A stretch of 64,000 nt of DNA from DATJLY01 sp963729295 (lineage in GTDB: Bacteria > Pseudomonadota > Alphaproteobacteria > ATCC43930 > CGMCC-115725). The notes below the pieces were generated by a model. That model saw only the letters and a list, made by a program, of their open reading frames with translations. It did not search any database and was not told the DNA's origin. Positions 8,764-17,112 of this stretch are shown here, in pieces (within the stretch, counting starts at the first letter, position 1; each line of letters starts with the position of its first letter). The position numbers and the translations under genes were made by a program. The stretch lies in NCBI GenBank assembly GCA_963729295.1, contig CAVSNJ010000006.1, positions 1 to 64,000 on the forward strand, given 5' to 3'.

Positions 8764-9939
8764 CTAGTGCACCGCACTCGGTTGCGCGGGCGAGGGCTGG
8801 TTGATGTGGCGCACGTAGGGGATCACGTGTTCCGCGAAGAGGGTCAAACTTTTCACAGTGAGTTCATGCGGCAGCGTGCCGAAGTGAAATGCGCCCATAT
8901 GGGTATCGAAGCCCCAATCCTTGGCATTATGGGCGAGTTGCTCTCTGACGGTTTCGGGGCTGCCGCAAAGCACGATGCCGTGCTTTACGAGGTTATCGAG
9001 CGTCTGCGGCCCGAAGATCGGAATCTTGTCTACCGCTAGCCGGCGCATCGATTCGAGCGACATATAGCCCGGCGGCAGGAACCGGTGCGGCGGATTGCGG
9101 AAGAACATGTTGTAGAAGTTCTCGATGTGCGGCTTCATTTCGCGCATGGCGATCGCGTCGGTTTCGGCGACATAGACCGGACAGCCCCAGCCGAGATGCG
9201 CCGGCGTCGCCTCCCAGCCGTTCCGCGCCGCGACATCACGATAGAGCGTCATGTAGCGCTTGCACGCGTCGGCGGCGCTGAGATTCTGCAGATACTTGTA
9301 ACGGTGGTCGGCGCGGGCGGCCCATTCCACGGTCTCGGTGCTGCCATTTGTCGGCGTCCAGATCGGCGGGTGCGGCTCCTGGTATGGCCGCGGCCAGATG
9401 TTCACCCACGGTACGTGATAATGCTTGCCCTCGAACGCGAACGGCTCTGTCGCCGTCCAGGCGCGCACGATCAGCTCCTGCGATTTATGGAAGCGCTCAT
9501 GCGAAAAGGTCGGGTTGACGCCCCAGACCAGATATTCGACGCCGATGCCGCGCACGAAGCCGCAGATCAGCCGCCCGCCCATGATGTTGTCGAGCATTGC
9601 CAATTCCTCGGCGACCATCAGCGGATGGTCGCGCAGCGGCGTCGCGTTGCCGAGAATCGCGATCTTGATTTGCTTGGTGCGTCGGGCGAGCGCGGCACAT
9701 ATCAGATTGGGCGCCGGCATCATGCCATAAGCGGTGGAATGGTGCTCGTTGAGGCAAAGCCCGTCGAAACCGAGCTCTTCGCCCAGTTCGAGCTCGTCGA
9801 GATACCGGTTATAGAGCTCGTGTCCCTTCTTCGGATCGTAGGCGCTGTTCGGCAGGACCATCCAGCACGAATTGTAGTCGGCGCGAATCTTCGGATCGAG
9901 GTGAAGATAGGGCATGAAATGAAAATAGAAGAAGTTCAT
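8764..9939 (-). CDS. LLM class flavin-dependent oxidoreductase
   Basis: A 391-residue luciferase-like monooxygenase. Visible family marks are the opening MNFFYFHFMPY, GFDGLCLNEHH (about residue 56), IMGGRLICGFVRG (about 117) and a C-terminal VLCGSPETVREQL. The start is the ATG at 9939, which overlaps the stop of the upstream hydrolase gene (ATGA). A much longer upstream reading frame has no family support. It belongs to an operon MFS porter, alpha/beta hydrolase, LLM. It is a clear paralogue of 41653-42888, which also sits beside a hydrolase and an MFS gene. Likely an oxygenase of a small organic acid; substrate unknown. Confidence 0.85.
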   Translation of the reverse strand: MNFFYFHFMPYLHLDPKIRADYNSCWMVLPNSAYDPKKGHELYNRYLDELELGEELGFDGLCLNEHHSTAYGMMPAPNLICAALARRTKQIKIAILGNATPLRDHPLMVAEELAMLDNIMGGRLICGFVRGIGVEYLVWGVNPTFSHERFHKSQELIVRAWTATEPFAFEGKHYHVPWVNIWPRPYQEPHPPIWTPTNGSTETVEWAARADHRYKYLQNLSAADACKRYMTLYRDVAARNGWEATPAHLGWGCPVYVAETDAIAMREMKPHIENFYNMFFRNPPHRFLPPGYMSLESMRRLAVDKIPIFGPQTLDNLVKHGIVLCGSPETVREQLAHNAKDWGFDTHMGAFHFGTLPHELTVKSLTLFAEHVIPYVRHINQPSPAQPSAVH

Positions 9940-10718
9940 CGCGCGTGCTCCTGTACGAAGGCGGCGACGGCCGCGGCCAAGGCCTCCGGCTTCTCGAGAT
10001 GTGCCGCATGCCCACATTCCGTAAGCGTCGTCGATCGCGACCCGGGAAGCAGGCGCTCGAACTCGCGCGCGTACGCGATTGGAAACAAGCGATCGGTGTC
10101 GCCCCAGATGACGTGAACAGGCAGCTCGATCCGGTGCAGCCATTTCGCGAGATGCGGATCCGTGAGCGGCGGGTGCCAACCGACGCGGGCGATCGTGAAC
10201 CGGTTCTTGAGGAGCGTGTCCTCCTCCTCGCGCGTCGGCTTATGCGCCAGGATCGCGTCGGCCTTGGCCGGGTCCGCGAACAGGCTGCGGAGGACGACGT
10301 TGGGCGCACGCATGAACAGGTCGCCCTTGGGGACGCCGATCACGTGAATGCCGGCCGACCCGATCACAGTCACGCTCCGGAGCCGCTCGACGCTCCGGAT
10401 CGCGATCTCAAGCGCGATCCAGCCGCCAAGATCGAGCCCGACAAGATGCACGTCGTCGAGGTCGAGCGCCTTGAGGAGGTCGAGATAGAAGTACGCGAAA
10501 TCGTGGATCGTATCGAGCCAGGGCGGCGTGTCGGACTCGCCCATCCCCGGATGATCGGGAACGAGCACGCGAAAATCACGGGCAAGGCGATCGGTCACCA
10601 CGCCTGCCGCTGCGGCACCATCGAAGCCGTGCAGGTAGAGCAGCGTCGGTCCTGCGCCGGCGCGACGTATCCTCAGCGTGACGCCGCGAACCTCGATCCG
10701 TTCGTTCTCGGCCGTCAT
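9936..10718 (-). CDS. Alpha/beta hydrolase with Asp at the nucleophile position
   Basis: A 260-residue alpha/beta hydrolase of the MhpC-like type with LYLHGFDGAAAAG (oxyanion region, about residue 27) and DHPGMGESDTPPW (about 56). The nucleophile elbow reads GLDLGGW (about 95), with Asp where esterases and C-C hydrolases have Ser. The acid GDTDRLFP and the histidine CGHAAHLEKP are in place. An Asp nucleophile is typical of epoxide hydrolases and dehalogenases, so that type of reaction should be considered. Overlaps both neighbours by four bases (porter before, LLM after), so the three are translationally coupled. The paralogue at 42896-43687 has the usual GHSFG. Confidence 0.82.
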   Translation of the reverse strand: MTAENERIEVRGVTLRIRRAGAGPTLLYLHGFDGAAAAGVVTDRLARDFRVLVPDHPGMGESDTPPWLDTIHDFAYFYLDLLKALDLDDVHLVGLDLGGWIALEIAIRSVERLRSVTVIGSAGIHVIGVPKGDLFMRAPNVVLRSLFADPAKADAILAHKPTREEEDTLLKNRFTIARVGWHPPLTDPHLAKWLHRIELPVHVIWGDTDRLFPIAYAREFERLLPGSRSTTLTECGHAAHLEKPEALAAAVAAFVQEHAR

Positions 10719-12037
10719 GTTCGGCTGCGGGCGCTTGCCGTGCCGGAGGGATCACCCGCGGCCGAAGGCGATGCCGACGCCGCGTAGGGACCCAGCGTCG
10801 CGAAGAGCACCAGGGCAATCGACGTCGTCGCCATGATGCCCCAAAGCCCGGCTGTGTAGTTGCCGTGCGTCGTGCGGATCACACCCAGCACCGCGGCGCC
10901 GATACCACCACCGAATTGGAACGATGACAGCAGGACGCCGTAGAGCTTGCCGAACGCCTGACGACCGAAATATCGCGGGATGAGGTAGCCCAGCACGTCG
11001 AACTCGGAGCCAACGCCGAAGCCGATCAGCGCCGACCAAAGGAACGCGAGATCGCCGGTGTTGCCGTTGGCATACATGATGAGCCCGACGATCGGGCCGA
11101 GCAACGTCACCATCATCACATAAGGCGCAAAGATCCAGTCGAGCAGAACGCCGGCGATCAGCCGGCCGACGATGAGACTGACGCCGAAGGCCGACGCAAC
11201 GAGCGCCGCCTTCTGCGACGGCAGTCCGGCATCGATCAGCATCGGCACCTGGTGCGTGACGATCGCCGTGCTCATCGTGCCGAGCAGGAAGAACGCCGCA
11301 GCGATGATCCAAAAGGTCCTCAGGCGCACCGATTGACGGAAAGTGTAACCCGCGTCCAGGGCCGATGGACGCGCCGACGACCCCCGTGGAACGCGGTCGC
11401 CATCGGGCATGAGGCCCATGTCCGCGGGCTTGTCGCGCAGGAAGAGCAGGTTGAAGAACAGCGTGACGACGAGCGTGATCGCGGCCAATCCGACATAGGC
11501 GAGCCGCCACCCAAAATGGCTCACGAGGAACTGGCTGAGCGCCGGCACGATTGCCGCGCCTGCCCCCTGCCCCGCTGACACGATGCCGACCGCCAGTCCC
11601 AGCTTCCGGTTGAACCACGCGGCCATCACCTTGTTGTACGAACCGTTCCACAGCGCGAGCCCGCAGATCGTGACGACGATCCAGGCGGCGTAAAAAACGA
11701 GGATGTTGGACGGCAGGAAATAGAGGAGCGCCAATGGCACGGTGAAAATCGGGATCGACGGGATTACCACGCGCCGGACGCCGTAGCGGTCGATTAGGAG
11801 CCCCTGGATCGGCTGGGTCAGGACCGACACCCACACGATGATCGCGGCGGCAACCGAGATCTGTGCCCTCGTCCAGCCGAATTCCTGCTGCAGCGGCTGG
11901 ATGAAGACGCCGAGGCTGAACACCAGCACCGCCGCCGTTCCGAACACCATACCGATGAAACTGGCGAGCATCACCCACCAGCCGAAAAAAAGGCCGCCCG
12001 ATCCCTTGCCGTCGTCGCGCGTCCCTTCGCCCGGCAT
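10715..12037 (-). CDS. MFS transporter (monocarboxylate/oxalate-formate-like)
   Basis: A 440-residue, 12-segment major facilitator. The first helix begins GLFFGWWVMLASFIGMVFG, followed by an A-motif-like DRYGVRRV between helices 2 and 3 and a charged central loop near residue 200. The start is probably the second ATG (12037), six bases after GGGGGAGG; the ATG at 12043 touches that site. First gene of an operon with a hydrolase and an LLM oxidoreductase, so it probably imports their organic-acid substrate. Divergent from the DHPD-like gene at 12183, leaving about 145 bases for promoters of both. Confidence 0.85.
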   Translation of the reverse strand: MPGEGTRDDGKGSGGLFFGWWVMLASFIGMVFGTAAVLVFSLGVFIQPLQQEFGWTRAQISVAAAIIVWVSVLTQPIQGLLIDRYGVRRVVIPSIPIFTVPLALLYFLPSNILVFYAAWIVVTICGLALWNGSYNKVMAAWFNRKLGLAVGIVSAGQGAGAAIVPALSQFLVSHFGWRLAYVGLAAITLVVTLFFNLLFLRDKPADMGLMPDGDRVPRGSSARPSALDAGYTFRQSVRLRTFWIIAAAFFLLGTMSTAIVTHQVPMLIDAGLPSQKAALVASAFGVSLIVGRLIAGVLLDWIFAPYVMMVTLLGPIVGLIMYANGNTGDLAFLWSALIGFGVGSEFDVLGYLIPRYFGRQAFGKLYGVLLSSFQFGGGIGAAVLGVIRTTHGNYTAGLWGIMATTSIALVLFATLGPYAASASPSAAGDPSGTASARSRT

Positions 12038-12182
12038 CGTCATCCTCCCCCTGCGGGTCTTCTTTTGGGATCAGGCTATGGTCATTTCCATAGACGGTCA
12101 ACGAAGTGGATCGGCGGGGATGGCTCGCGCCGCGCGAAACATGTGATAGATTCACGGTCGGATGTTGTGCGAGGGGGCGGAC

Positions 12183-13181
12183 ATGGCGAACCTCAAGCTC
12201 ACCTTTTCCTGCTGGAATTATGACCGCATGCATGCGCTGATGGACGGCCGCGTCCGTCCCGAGGGCATTGATCTCGTCTACGAGCCAAACTTTCCCGCGG
12301 TCACGTTCCAGCGAGCGCTGCGGGAGGGGCAGTTCGACGCCTGCGAGCTTGGCATCACTTTCTATCTCGCAACGTTGCACATGCCGGATCCGCCTTTCGT
12401 CGCGATTCCCGTCTATCCTGTTCGGCTCTTCGTGCATGGCGCAATTTACGTCAATGCGCGGAGCGGCATTGCGTCGCCGAAGGACCTGATCGGCAAACGG
12501 GTCGGCGAACTGTTCGTCTATGGGCACGATGCCGGCACCTTCGCCAAGGGCGTGCTCGCCGAGGAATATAGCGTGCCGACGGACAGCTACAGCTACTCGA
12601 TCGGCGGCGTTGACCAGCCGATGGGTGAATGGCGGTGGTTCCCGCTCAAGCCGCCTCCGAACGTCAAGTGGCAGCATATCGGAACAGCGAGAACGCTCGA
12701 CCAGATGCTCGAGGCGGGCGAGATCGATGCGCTCGTATCAGCGCTCGTGCCGCCCTCGTATCTCAAGCACGGTCCGGTGGTGCGCCGCCTCTTCGAGGAT
12801 TCGGAATTGGTCGAGCGCGCCTATTTCCGCAAAACCGGGATCTTCCCGATCATGCATATCGTCGCAATCCGCAAGGAGGTCTATCGCAAGAACCCTTGGG
12901 TGGCGCAGTCGCTCTACAAGGCGCTCAAAGAATCAAAAGACAAGGCCGCCGAGCTCTTGCGCCTGCAGGAAGCGAACATGCACCGGCTGTTCATGGTGCC
13001 GTGGCTCACCGAGCACCGCGAGGAGAACCGCAGACTGATGGGCGATGATCCCTGGCCCTACGGGCTTGCAAAGAATCACAAAGCGCTCGATGCCTTTCTC
13101 CGCTACCACCACGAGCAAGGCGTGTCGAAGCGCCGCTTCACACCGGAGGAGCTGTTCGTTCCTGAAACGCTAAACGATTAG
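12183..13181 (+). CDS. 4,5-dihydroxyphthalate decarboxylase-like protein (SBP fold, no signal peptide)
   Basis: A 332-residue cytoplasmic-looking protein: LKLTFSCWNYDRMHALMDG at the N-terminus, no signal peptide, SPKDLIGKRVGELFVYGHDA (about residue 99) and YFRKTGIFPIMHIVAIRKEV (about 215). This is the layout of 4,5-dihydroxyphthalate decarboxylase-type proteins, which share their fold with periplasmic binding proteins. The ATG at 12183 has a strong ribosome site (GAGGGGG). Transcribed alone, divergently from the MFS-hydrolase-LLM operon, which suggests joint control. Enzyme or intracellular binder cannot be separated by sequence. Confidence 0.78.
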   Translation: MANLKLTFSCWNYDRMHALMDGRVRPEGIDLVYEPNFPAVTFQRALREGQFDACELGITFYLATLHMPDPPFVAIPVYPVRLFVHGAIYVNARSGIASPKDLIGKRVGELFVYGHDAGTFAKGVLAEEYSVPTDSYSYSIGGVDQPMGEWRWFPLKPPPNVKWQHIGTARTLDQMLEAGEIDALVSALVPPSYLKHGPVVRRLFEDSELVERAYFRKTGIFPIMHIVAIRKEVYRKNPWVAQSLYKALKESKDKAAELLRLQEANMHRLFMVPWLTEHREENRRLMGDDPWPYGLAKNHKALDAFLRYHHEQGVSKRRFTPEELFVPETLND

Positions 13182-13524
13182 CCACCTGAGTTGCGGCGAA
13201 GGCGCTTGCAGAACTGCCGGTTAGACACGCGTCTGCGTCGGGTCAATCAACGACTACCCGGCCAAGTCGGACAGATGTACGACGATCGAAGCAGCCTAAT
13301 CGCCCACGCGGTTTCGGTGAATTCGTGATCCGACGGCTTATGCTGGTCGATGCGGTCTGATCTATCGCTGGAATGAAAGCGCAATCACCTGCGTCCGCGA
13401 CCCTTGTCGCTAGAGAAGATCGCGATGCGTCGGATTCTGGCCATGGCGTTTCCTCGCGAATAGTGTTGAAACTCTATGGCAGGCGGGCGTTATCTCAATT
13501 GACGGCCCTCCATTGGGGGTGACA
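13182..13524. other. Intergenic stretch, no gene recognised
   Basis: About 340 bases between two plus-strand genes. It probably contains the promoter of the MFS gene at 13525. No open frame with family resemblance, no RNA gene and no strong hairpin was seen. Confidence 0.4.
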
Positions 13525-14871
13525 ATGACGACGCGGATCGACGTATCCGAAGTGGTCGAGCGCCAGGCGCTCGGCCGTTTTCAATTCTGGATCTTCGGCC
13601 TCACCGCTGCCTTTCTTTTCTTCGACGGTTACGATTTGCAGATCATCGGCTTCATCGCGCCGGCTCTCATCCGCGATTGGCATATGAGTTGCGTGGCGCT
13701 CGGACCCATTTTCGCCGCGGCGACGACAGGCTTCGCGCTCGGCGCCATGATTTTTGGGATGATCGCTGACCGCTGGGGGCGTCGTCGCTCGACGCTCCTG
13801 TGCCTCCTGTCCTTTGGCGTCTTCAACTTGCTCACCATCACCGCGCATTCGGTCGCCAGCATGATGGTGTGGCGCTTCCTCGCGGGGCTCGCGATGGGCG
13901 GCGGCATGCCGAACGGGTATGCCCTCCTCTCGGAATATTTTCCGCGCCGCATGCGCGCGACCGTCATCATGCTCGCAGCCTTGGGCTTCTCGGTGGGCTC
14001 GAACGCCGGCGGCTGGAGCGCGGCCTTTCTCATTCCGCGTTATGACTGGCCGTCCGTGTTCTGGTTCGGCGGGCTTTTGCCGCTACTCCTCTTTCTCCTG
14101 CTCTGGCCGGCGCTGCCGGAATTGATGCGGTTCCTTGTCCTCAAGGGCCGGCCTCAGGCCGAGGTCGCGGCGCTGATGCGGAGCGTGGCGCCATCCCTGC
14201 CATTGCCGGCGGACGCGGATTTCGTGATCGCCGAAGATTCCGAGAGGAAGGCTGCGATCCGCGAGATCTTCGCCGACGGGCGCAGGATCGTCACGCTGCT
14301 GCTCTGGACCGCCACCTTCATGAACCTCATGGTGCTGCAGTTCATTGCTAGTTGGTCGCCTGTGCTCTTCACACGCGCCGGGCTGCCGATGCAGCGCGCG
14401 CTCGCATTGAGCGCCATGTTCGGGATCGGCGGCAATATCGGGGTGGCCGGGCTTGGATTCCTGATCGACAGGTGGGGCGCGGACCGCGTGCTGGGCGTCG
14501 GGTTCATCGCGGTCGGCGTATCGCTGTCGCTGATCGGCCCCTCCTGGGGCTCGTTCTGGGCGATGTTCGCGCTCCTCGTCGTGATCGGCATTTTCGTGCC
14601 GGGCGGCAATGCCGGCACGAGCGCATTCGCGGGGAGGCTCTATCCGACGCATGTACGTTCGACCGGCATCGGCTGGAACCTGGGCGTAGGCCGCTCGGGC
14701 CAGCTTCTGAGCCCGGTCCTCGGCACGGCGATGGTAGCGGCGGGCTGGAGCCTCGCGTCGTTCTATCTCGCGGTCGCGGTGCCCGCCTTCATCGCAGCCG
14801 CGGCGATCAGCCTCACCCGCCGGGCGCAGGCGGGAAAGCTTACCGCCGCCCGGGCCGGCGCGAGGTCCTAG
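13525..14871 (+). CDS. MFS transporter, aromatic acid:H+ symporter (AAHS) type
   Basis: A 448-residue 12-helix porter. The first membrane helix carries FFDGYDLQIIGF, the DGYD signature of aromatic acid:H+ symporters such as PcaK, BenK and MhpT. The loop after helix 2 has GMIADRWGRRR (the MFS A-motif), and a long charged central loop lies near residue 215. I take the ATG at 13525, behind GGGGGTG; a TTG twelve bases upstream is possible. It probably brings a benzoate-, hydroxybenzoate- or phthalate-like acid into the cell. It stands alone, but its neighbours on the left are catabolic. Confidence 0.88.
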   Translation: MTTRIDVSEVVERQALGRFQFWIFGLTAAFLFFDGYDLQIIGFIAPALIRDWHMSCVALGPIFAAATTGFALGAMIFGMIADRWGRRRSTLLCLLSFGVFNLLTITAHSVASMMVWRFLAGLAMGGGMPNGYALLSEYFPRRMRATVIMLAALGFSVGSNAGGWSAAFLIPRYDWPSVFWFGGLLPLLLFLLLWPALPELMRFLVLKGRPQAEVAALMRSVAPSLPLPADADFVIAEDSERKAAIREIFADGRRIVTLLLWTATFMNLMVLQFIASWSPVLFTRAGLPMQRALALSAMFGIGGNIGVAGLGFLIDRWGADRVLGVGFIAVGVSLSLIGPSWGSFWAMFALLVVIGIFVPGGNAGTSAFAGRLYPTHVRSTGIGWNLGVGRSGQLLSPVLGTAMVAAGWSLASFYLAVAVPAFIAAAAISLTRRAQAGKLTAARAGARS

Positions 14872-15221
14872 GTGGGCTGCCACGCCGTTCTGCGCGCGAG
14901 ATAAAGCTTGGGCAGCGCCATTTGGACACGACTTACTATTTGCGAACCACGGAGCGGATCACCGCGCGGCGCTCCTCAAGGCGCACTTGCCGGCGCGACC
15001 TGAAAGCTGCCGCGAAGAAAAAGGAGCCGCGTGGCCCGGAGCCCTGGGGTCCGGAATTGGTACTTCTGCGACGATCAGCGAACGGTATGACATGCCCGCT
15101 TTTGAGAAGCGAGCAGCCATGAAACGCAGCGATACGGAAGTCCGATAGGTACCAAATGCGGTCGTTCCAGGGCGCGTCGCTGCAATGCTGCTCCTGGCGC
15201 GAACGCGAACCAGAGCGACGT
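14872..15221. other. Border zone between catabolic genes and phage-like block; no gene recognised
   Basis: About 350 bases between the convergent AAHS porter and terminase genes. A plus-strand reading (ISERYDMPAFEKRAAMKRS, near 15075-15130) faintly recalls the tail of a tyrosine integrase, but it is too short to call. No complete tRNA or att-like repeat of the tRNA-Glu fragment at 22832-22880 was found here. Confidence 0.35.
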
Positions 15222-16697
15222 TTATAGAAAAACCGCTCTCGGCGATCGTCTTCTCGCCCAAGCGTTTAGGCGCTCCCAGTCGTCGTGTGAAAGCCACATC
15301 CAGAATGCATGGTTTTTGTCGAGAAGCGCCTGGCTAATTGAGTTGCACTGGTCGTCATGCCGGCTGCCAGGAAAGACGAAGAGCTCGGCTTCGAGGTCAG
15401 GCAGCCAATGCGCGCGTTCGGGCAGGAAGACTTGGCCTGCCTCAAACCTGGCGGAGGCGACTGCCATGCGGCTCGCCTTATCCCCTTCCGGTTTTACTGC
15501 GATGATTCCCGAGACGTAGCCCCGCAGCTCCTGAACGAGCGAGGTTCCAGCACCAGCGTCCTCGACCAGAACACGATGCGCGCCCCACTTTTTGGCGAGG
15601 CTCTGCACATTTGCCTTAAGGGCGGGGAAATCGACGCGCTGCCGCCAGACGTTGGTGAGATACCACAACTTCTTACGACTCACAAACCAGGTCGTGCAGA
15701 CTGACCAGTCGTTGTCAGGGCCGCCCTTGCTGGCGGTGTCCCAACTTTGAAGCGTGAACAGGCGCTCCGATGCGGGCGGCAGTTCCGAATAGCGCACGAC
15801 CCAATGGCGTTTTATCATCGCGCCGCCCGGTGGCGCCGGTGATTGTTGATATTGTGCGGAGAACGCGTCGCTGCCGATTTGGAGCTTCAAACTCTCCAGA
15901 ACGTCAAGCGGCTCGCGCTCGGGGGACAGCGCCTCGCCCGCTTTGCGGTGGTGGGATCGTTCGGCCCATACGGGAATGTCCTCGTCGCAATACGCGATGG
16001 CAGGTAGATTACACACGTCCCACTCATCGGATTGGCCCAGCACAAACCCAGTCAGATCCTCAACGTGGACGCGCTGCTGGACGATAACGATCGCGCCTGT
16101 GCGCTTGTCGTCGAGGCGCGACAACAGCGTCGTGTTGAACCATTGATTGCCTGCAGACCGCTTCGGTTCTGACAATGCATCTTCAGGCTTGAGCGGATCG
16201 TCGATCACGATGATGTCCCCGCCGCGACCGGTCAGCGTGCCGCCGACCGATGTTGCCAGGCGGAACCCGCGCGCCGTGAGTTCGATCTCTGTCTCACTGT
16301 TCTTGAACAGCCCGATCCGCACGTTTGGGAAGGCCGATCGATACCAAGGCGATTCGAGGACCGCGCGGAAGTCGTTGGCGTGCTTCTTGGAGAGGTCGGC
16401 GGAGTAACTGACGCAAATGATGCGGCGCGACGGATCATGACCGAGGGCGAACGCCGGAAAGGCGACCGAGGCCGCAATGGATTTCAGAGACCGCGGCGGC
16501 ATGTTGATGATCAGCCGCCGCACCTCGCCCCGGCGCACGCGCTCGAGCCGCCACGCAATCGCGTCCGAGTGCCACGTCCGAACATAGGCCTGGCCCGGAC
16601 AAAGAGTCGTAAAGACCTTCTGCAGGAAGGCTCTAAAATCGTTTCGAAGCAGAGCTTCAAGGAGCCGGGCTTCAGACGCCATTGTCATCGCCCTCAT
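15222..16697 (-). CDS. terL: Phage terminase large subunit (TerL)
   Basis: A 491-residue packaging ATPase/nuclease. The ATPase domain has a Walker A-like PPRSLKS (about residue 68) and a Walker B DIIVIDDP (about 160). The C-terminal nuclease domain shows the acidic residues of LQSWDTASKG (about 315), LVEDAGAGTS (about 375) and RHDDQCNSISQAL (about 455). In phages it cuts and pumps DNA into the prohead. The start may be the ATG at 16697, 16688 or 16682; all overlap the end of the upstream small-subunit-like gene. It is full length, but no portal, protease or capsid gene follows it, so it is part of a remnant or of a non-phage element. Confidence 0.9.
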   Translation of the reverse strand: MRAMTMASEARLLEALLRNDFRAFLQKVFTTLCPGQAYVRTWHSDAIAWRLERVRRGEVRRLIINMPPRSLKSIAASVAFPAFALGHDPSRRIICVSYSADLSKKHANDFRAVLESPWYRSAFPNVRIGLFKNSETEIELTARGFRLATSVGGTLTGRGGDIIVIDDPLKPEDALSEPKRSAGNQWFNTTLLSRLDDKRTGAIVIVQQRVHVEDLTGFVLGQSDEWDVCNLPAIAYCDEDIPVWAERSHHRKAGEALSPEREPLDVLESLKLQIGSDAFSAQYQQSPAPPGGAMIKRHWVVRYSELPPASERLFTLQSWDTASKGGPDNDWSVCTTWFVSRKKLWYLTNVWRQRVDFPALKANVQSLAKKWGAHRVLVEDAGAGTSLVQELRGYVSGIIAVKPEGDKASRMAVASARFEAGQVFLPERAHWLPDLEAELFVFPGSRHDDQCNSISQALLDKNHAFWMWLSHDDWERLNAWARRRSPRAVFL

Positions 16698-17112
16698 CGT
16701 CGGACGTCGCCGGCAGATCAGCGACGGGAGCCGAGCGCTCGCGCAGGTATTCCGTCAGGAGCGCCTTATCCTCATCCAGCATCTCCCGGAGCTGGAGTGT
16801 CGTCTCGGGCGCGTCGCTGTAACGATCCACTAGGGAGAGAAAAAGCTTGATGGCGTTTTGATCGCCCCGCATGGCGTCGTTCGCGAGACGGCGAAGCATC
16901 ACTTCCAGGACGGAAATCCGGCGCGTCTTCCCGCCCTCGGTCACGGTCACCTTTTGCCGAATGATGTCTTGCAGAACCGCGCCAACCGGCCGGCAGCCTT
17001 TTGGGCGCCCCTTCGGGTTGCCGCTCCTCCCGGGTGCAAATTGCGTTTCCTTCGGTGGACGACCGTAGCCGACTTTGTAATCGCCCGGCTTCGAGCGCGT
17101 TGGGTCAGCCAT
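16672..17112 (-). CDS. DUF5681 protein, probable terminase small subunit-like
   Basis: A 146-residue protein opening with the DUF5681 signature VGYGRPPKETQFAPGRSGNP, then KGRPKG, and helical afterwards. Such proteins sit just upstream of terL in many alphaproteobacterial prophages and are presumed to bind DNA for packaging. The ATG at 17112 overlaps the end of the upstream methyltransferase gene by eight bases, and its own end overlaps terL. The position, not a biochemical motif, supports the small-subunit idea. Confidence 0.75.
   Translation of the reverse strand: MADPTRSKPGDYKVGYGRPPKETQFAPGRSGNPKGRPKGCRPVGAVLQDIIRQKVTVTEGGKTRRISVLEVMLRRLANDAMRGDQNAIKLFLSLVDRYSDAPETTLQLREMLDEDKALLTEYLRERSAPVADLPATSDDEGDDNGV

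Noticed and set aside
15060..15146. Possible tail of a tyrosine integrase on the plus strand
   Set aside because: Only about 20 residues with weak similarity, and no catalytic Tyr context or upstream domain.
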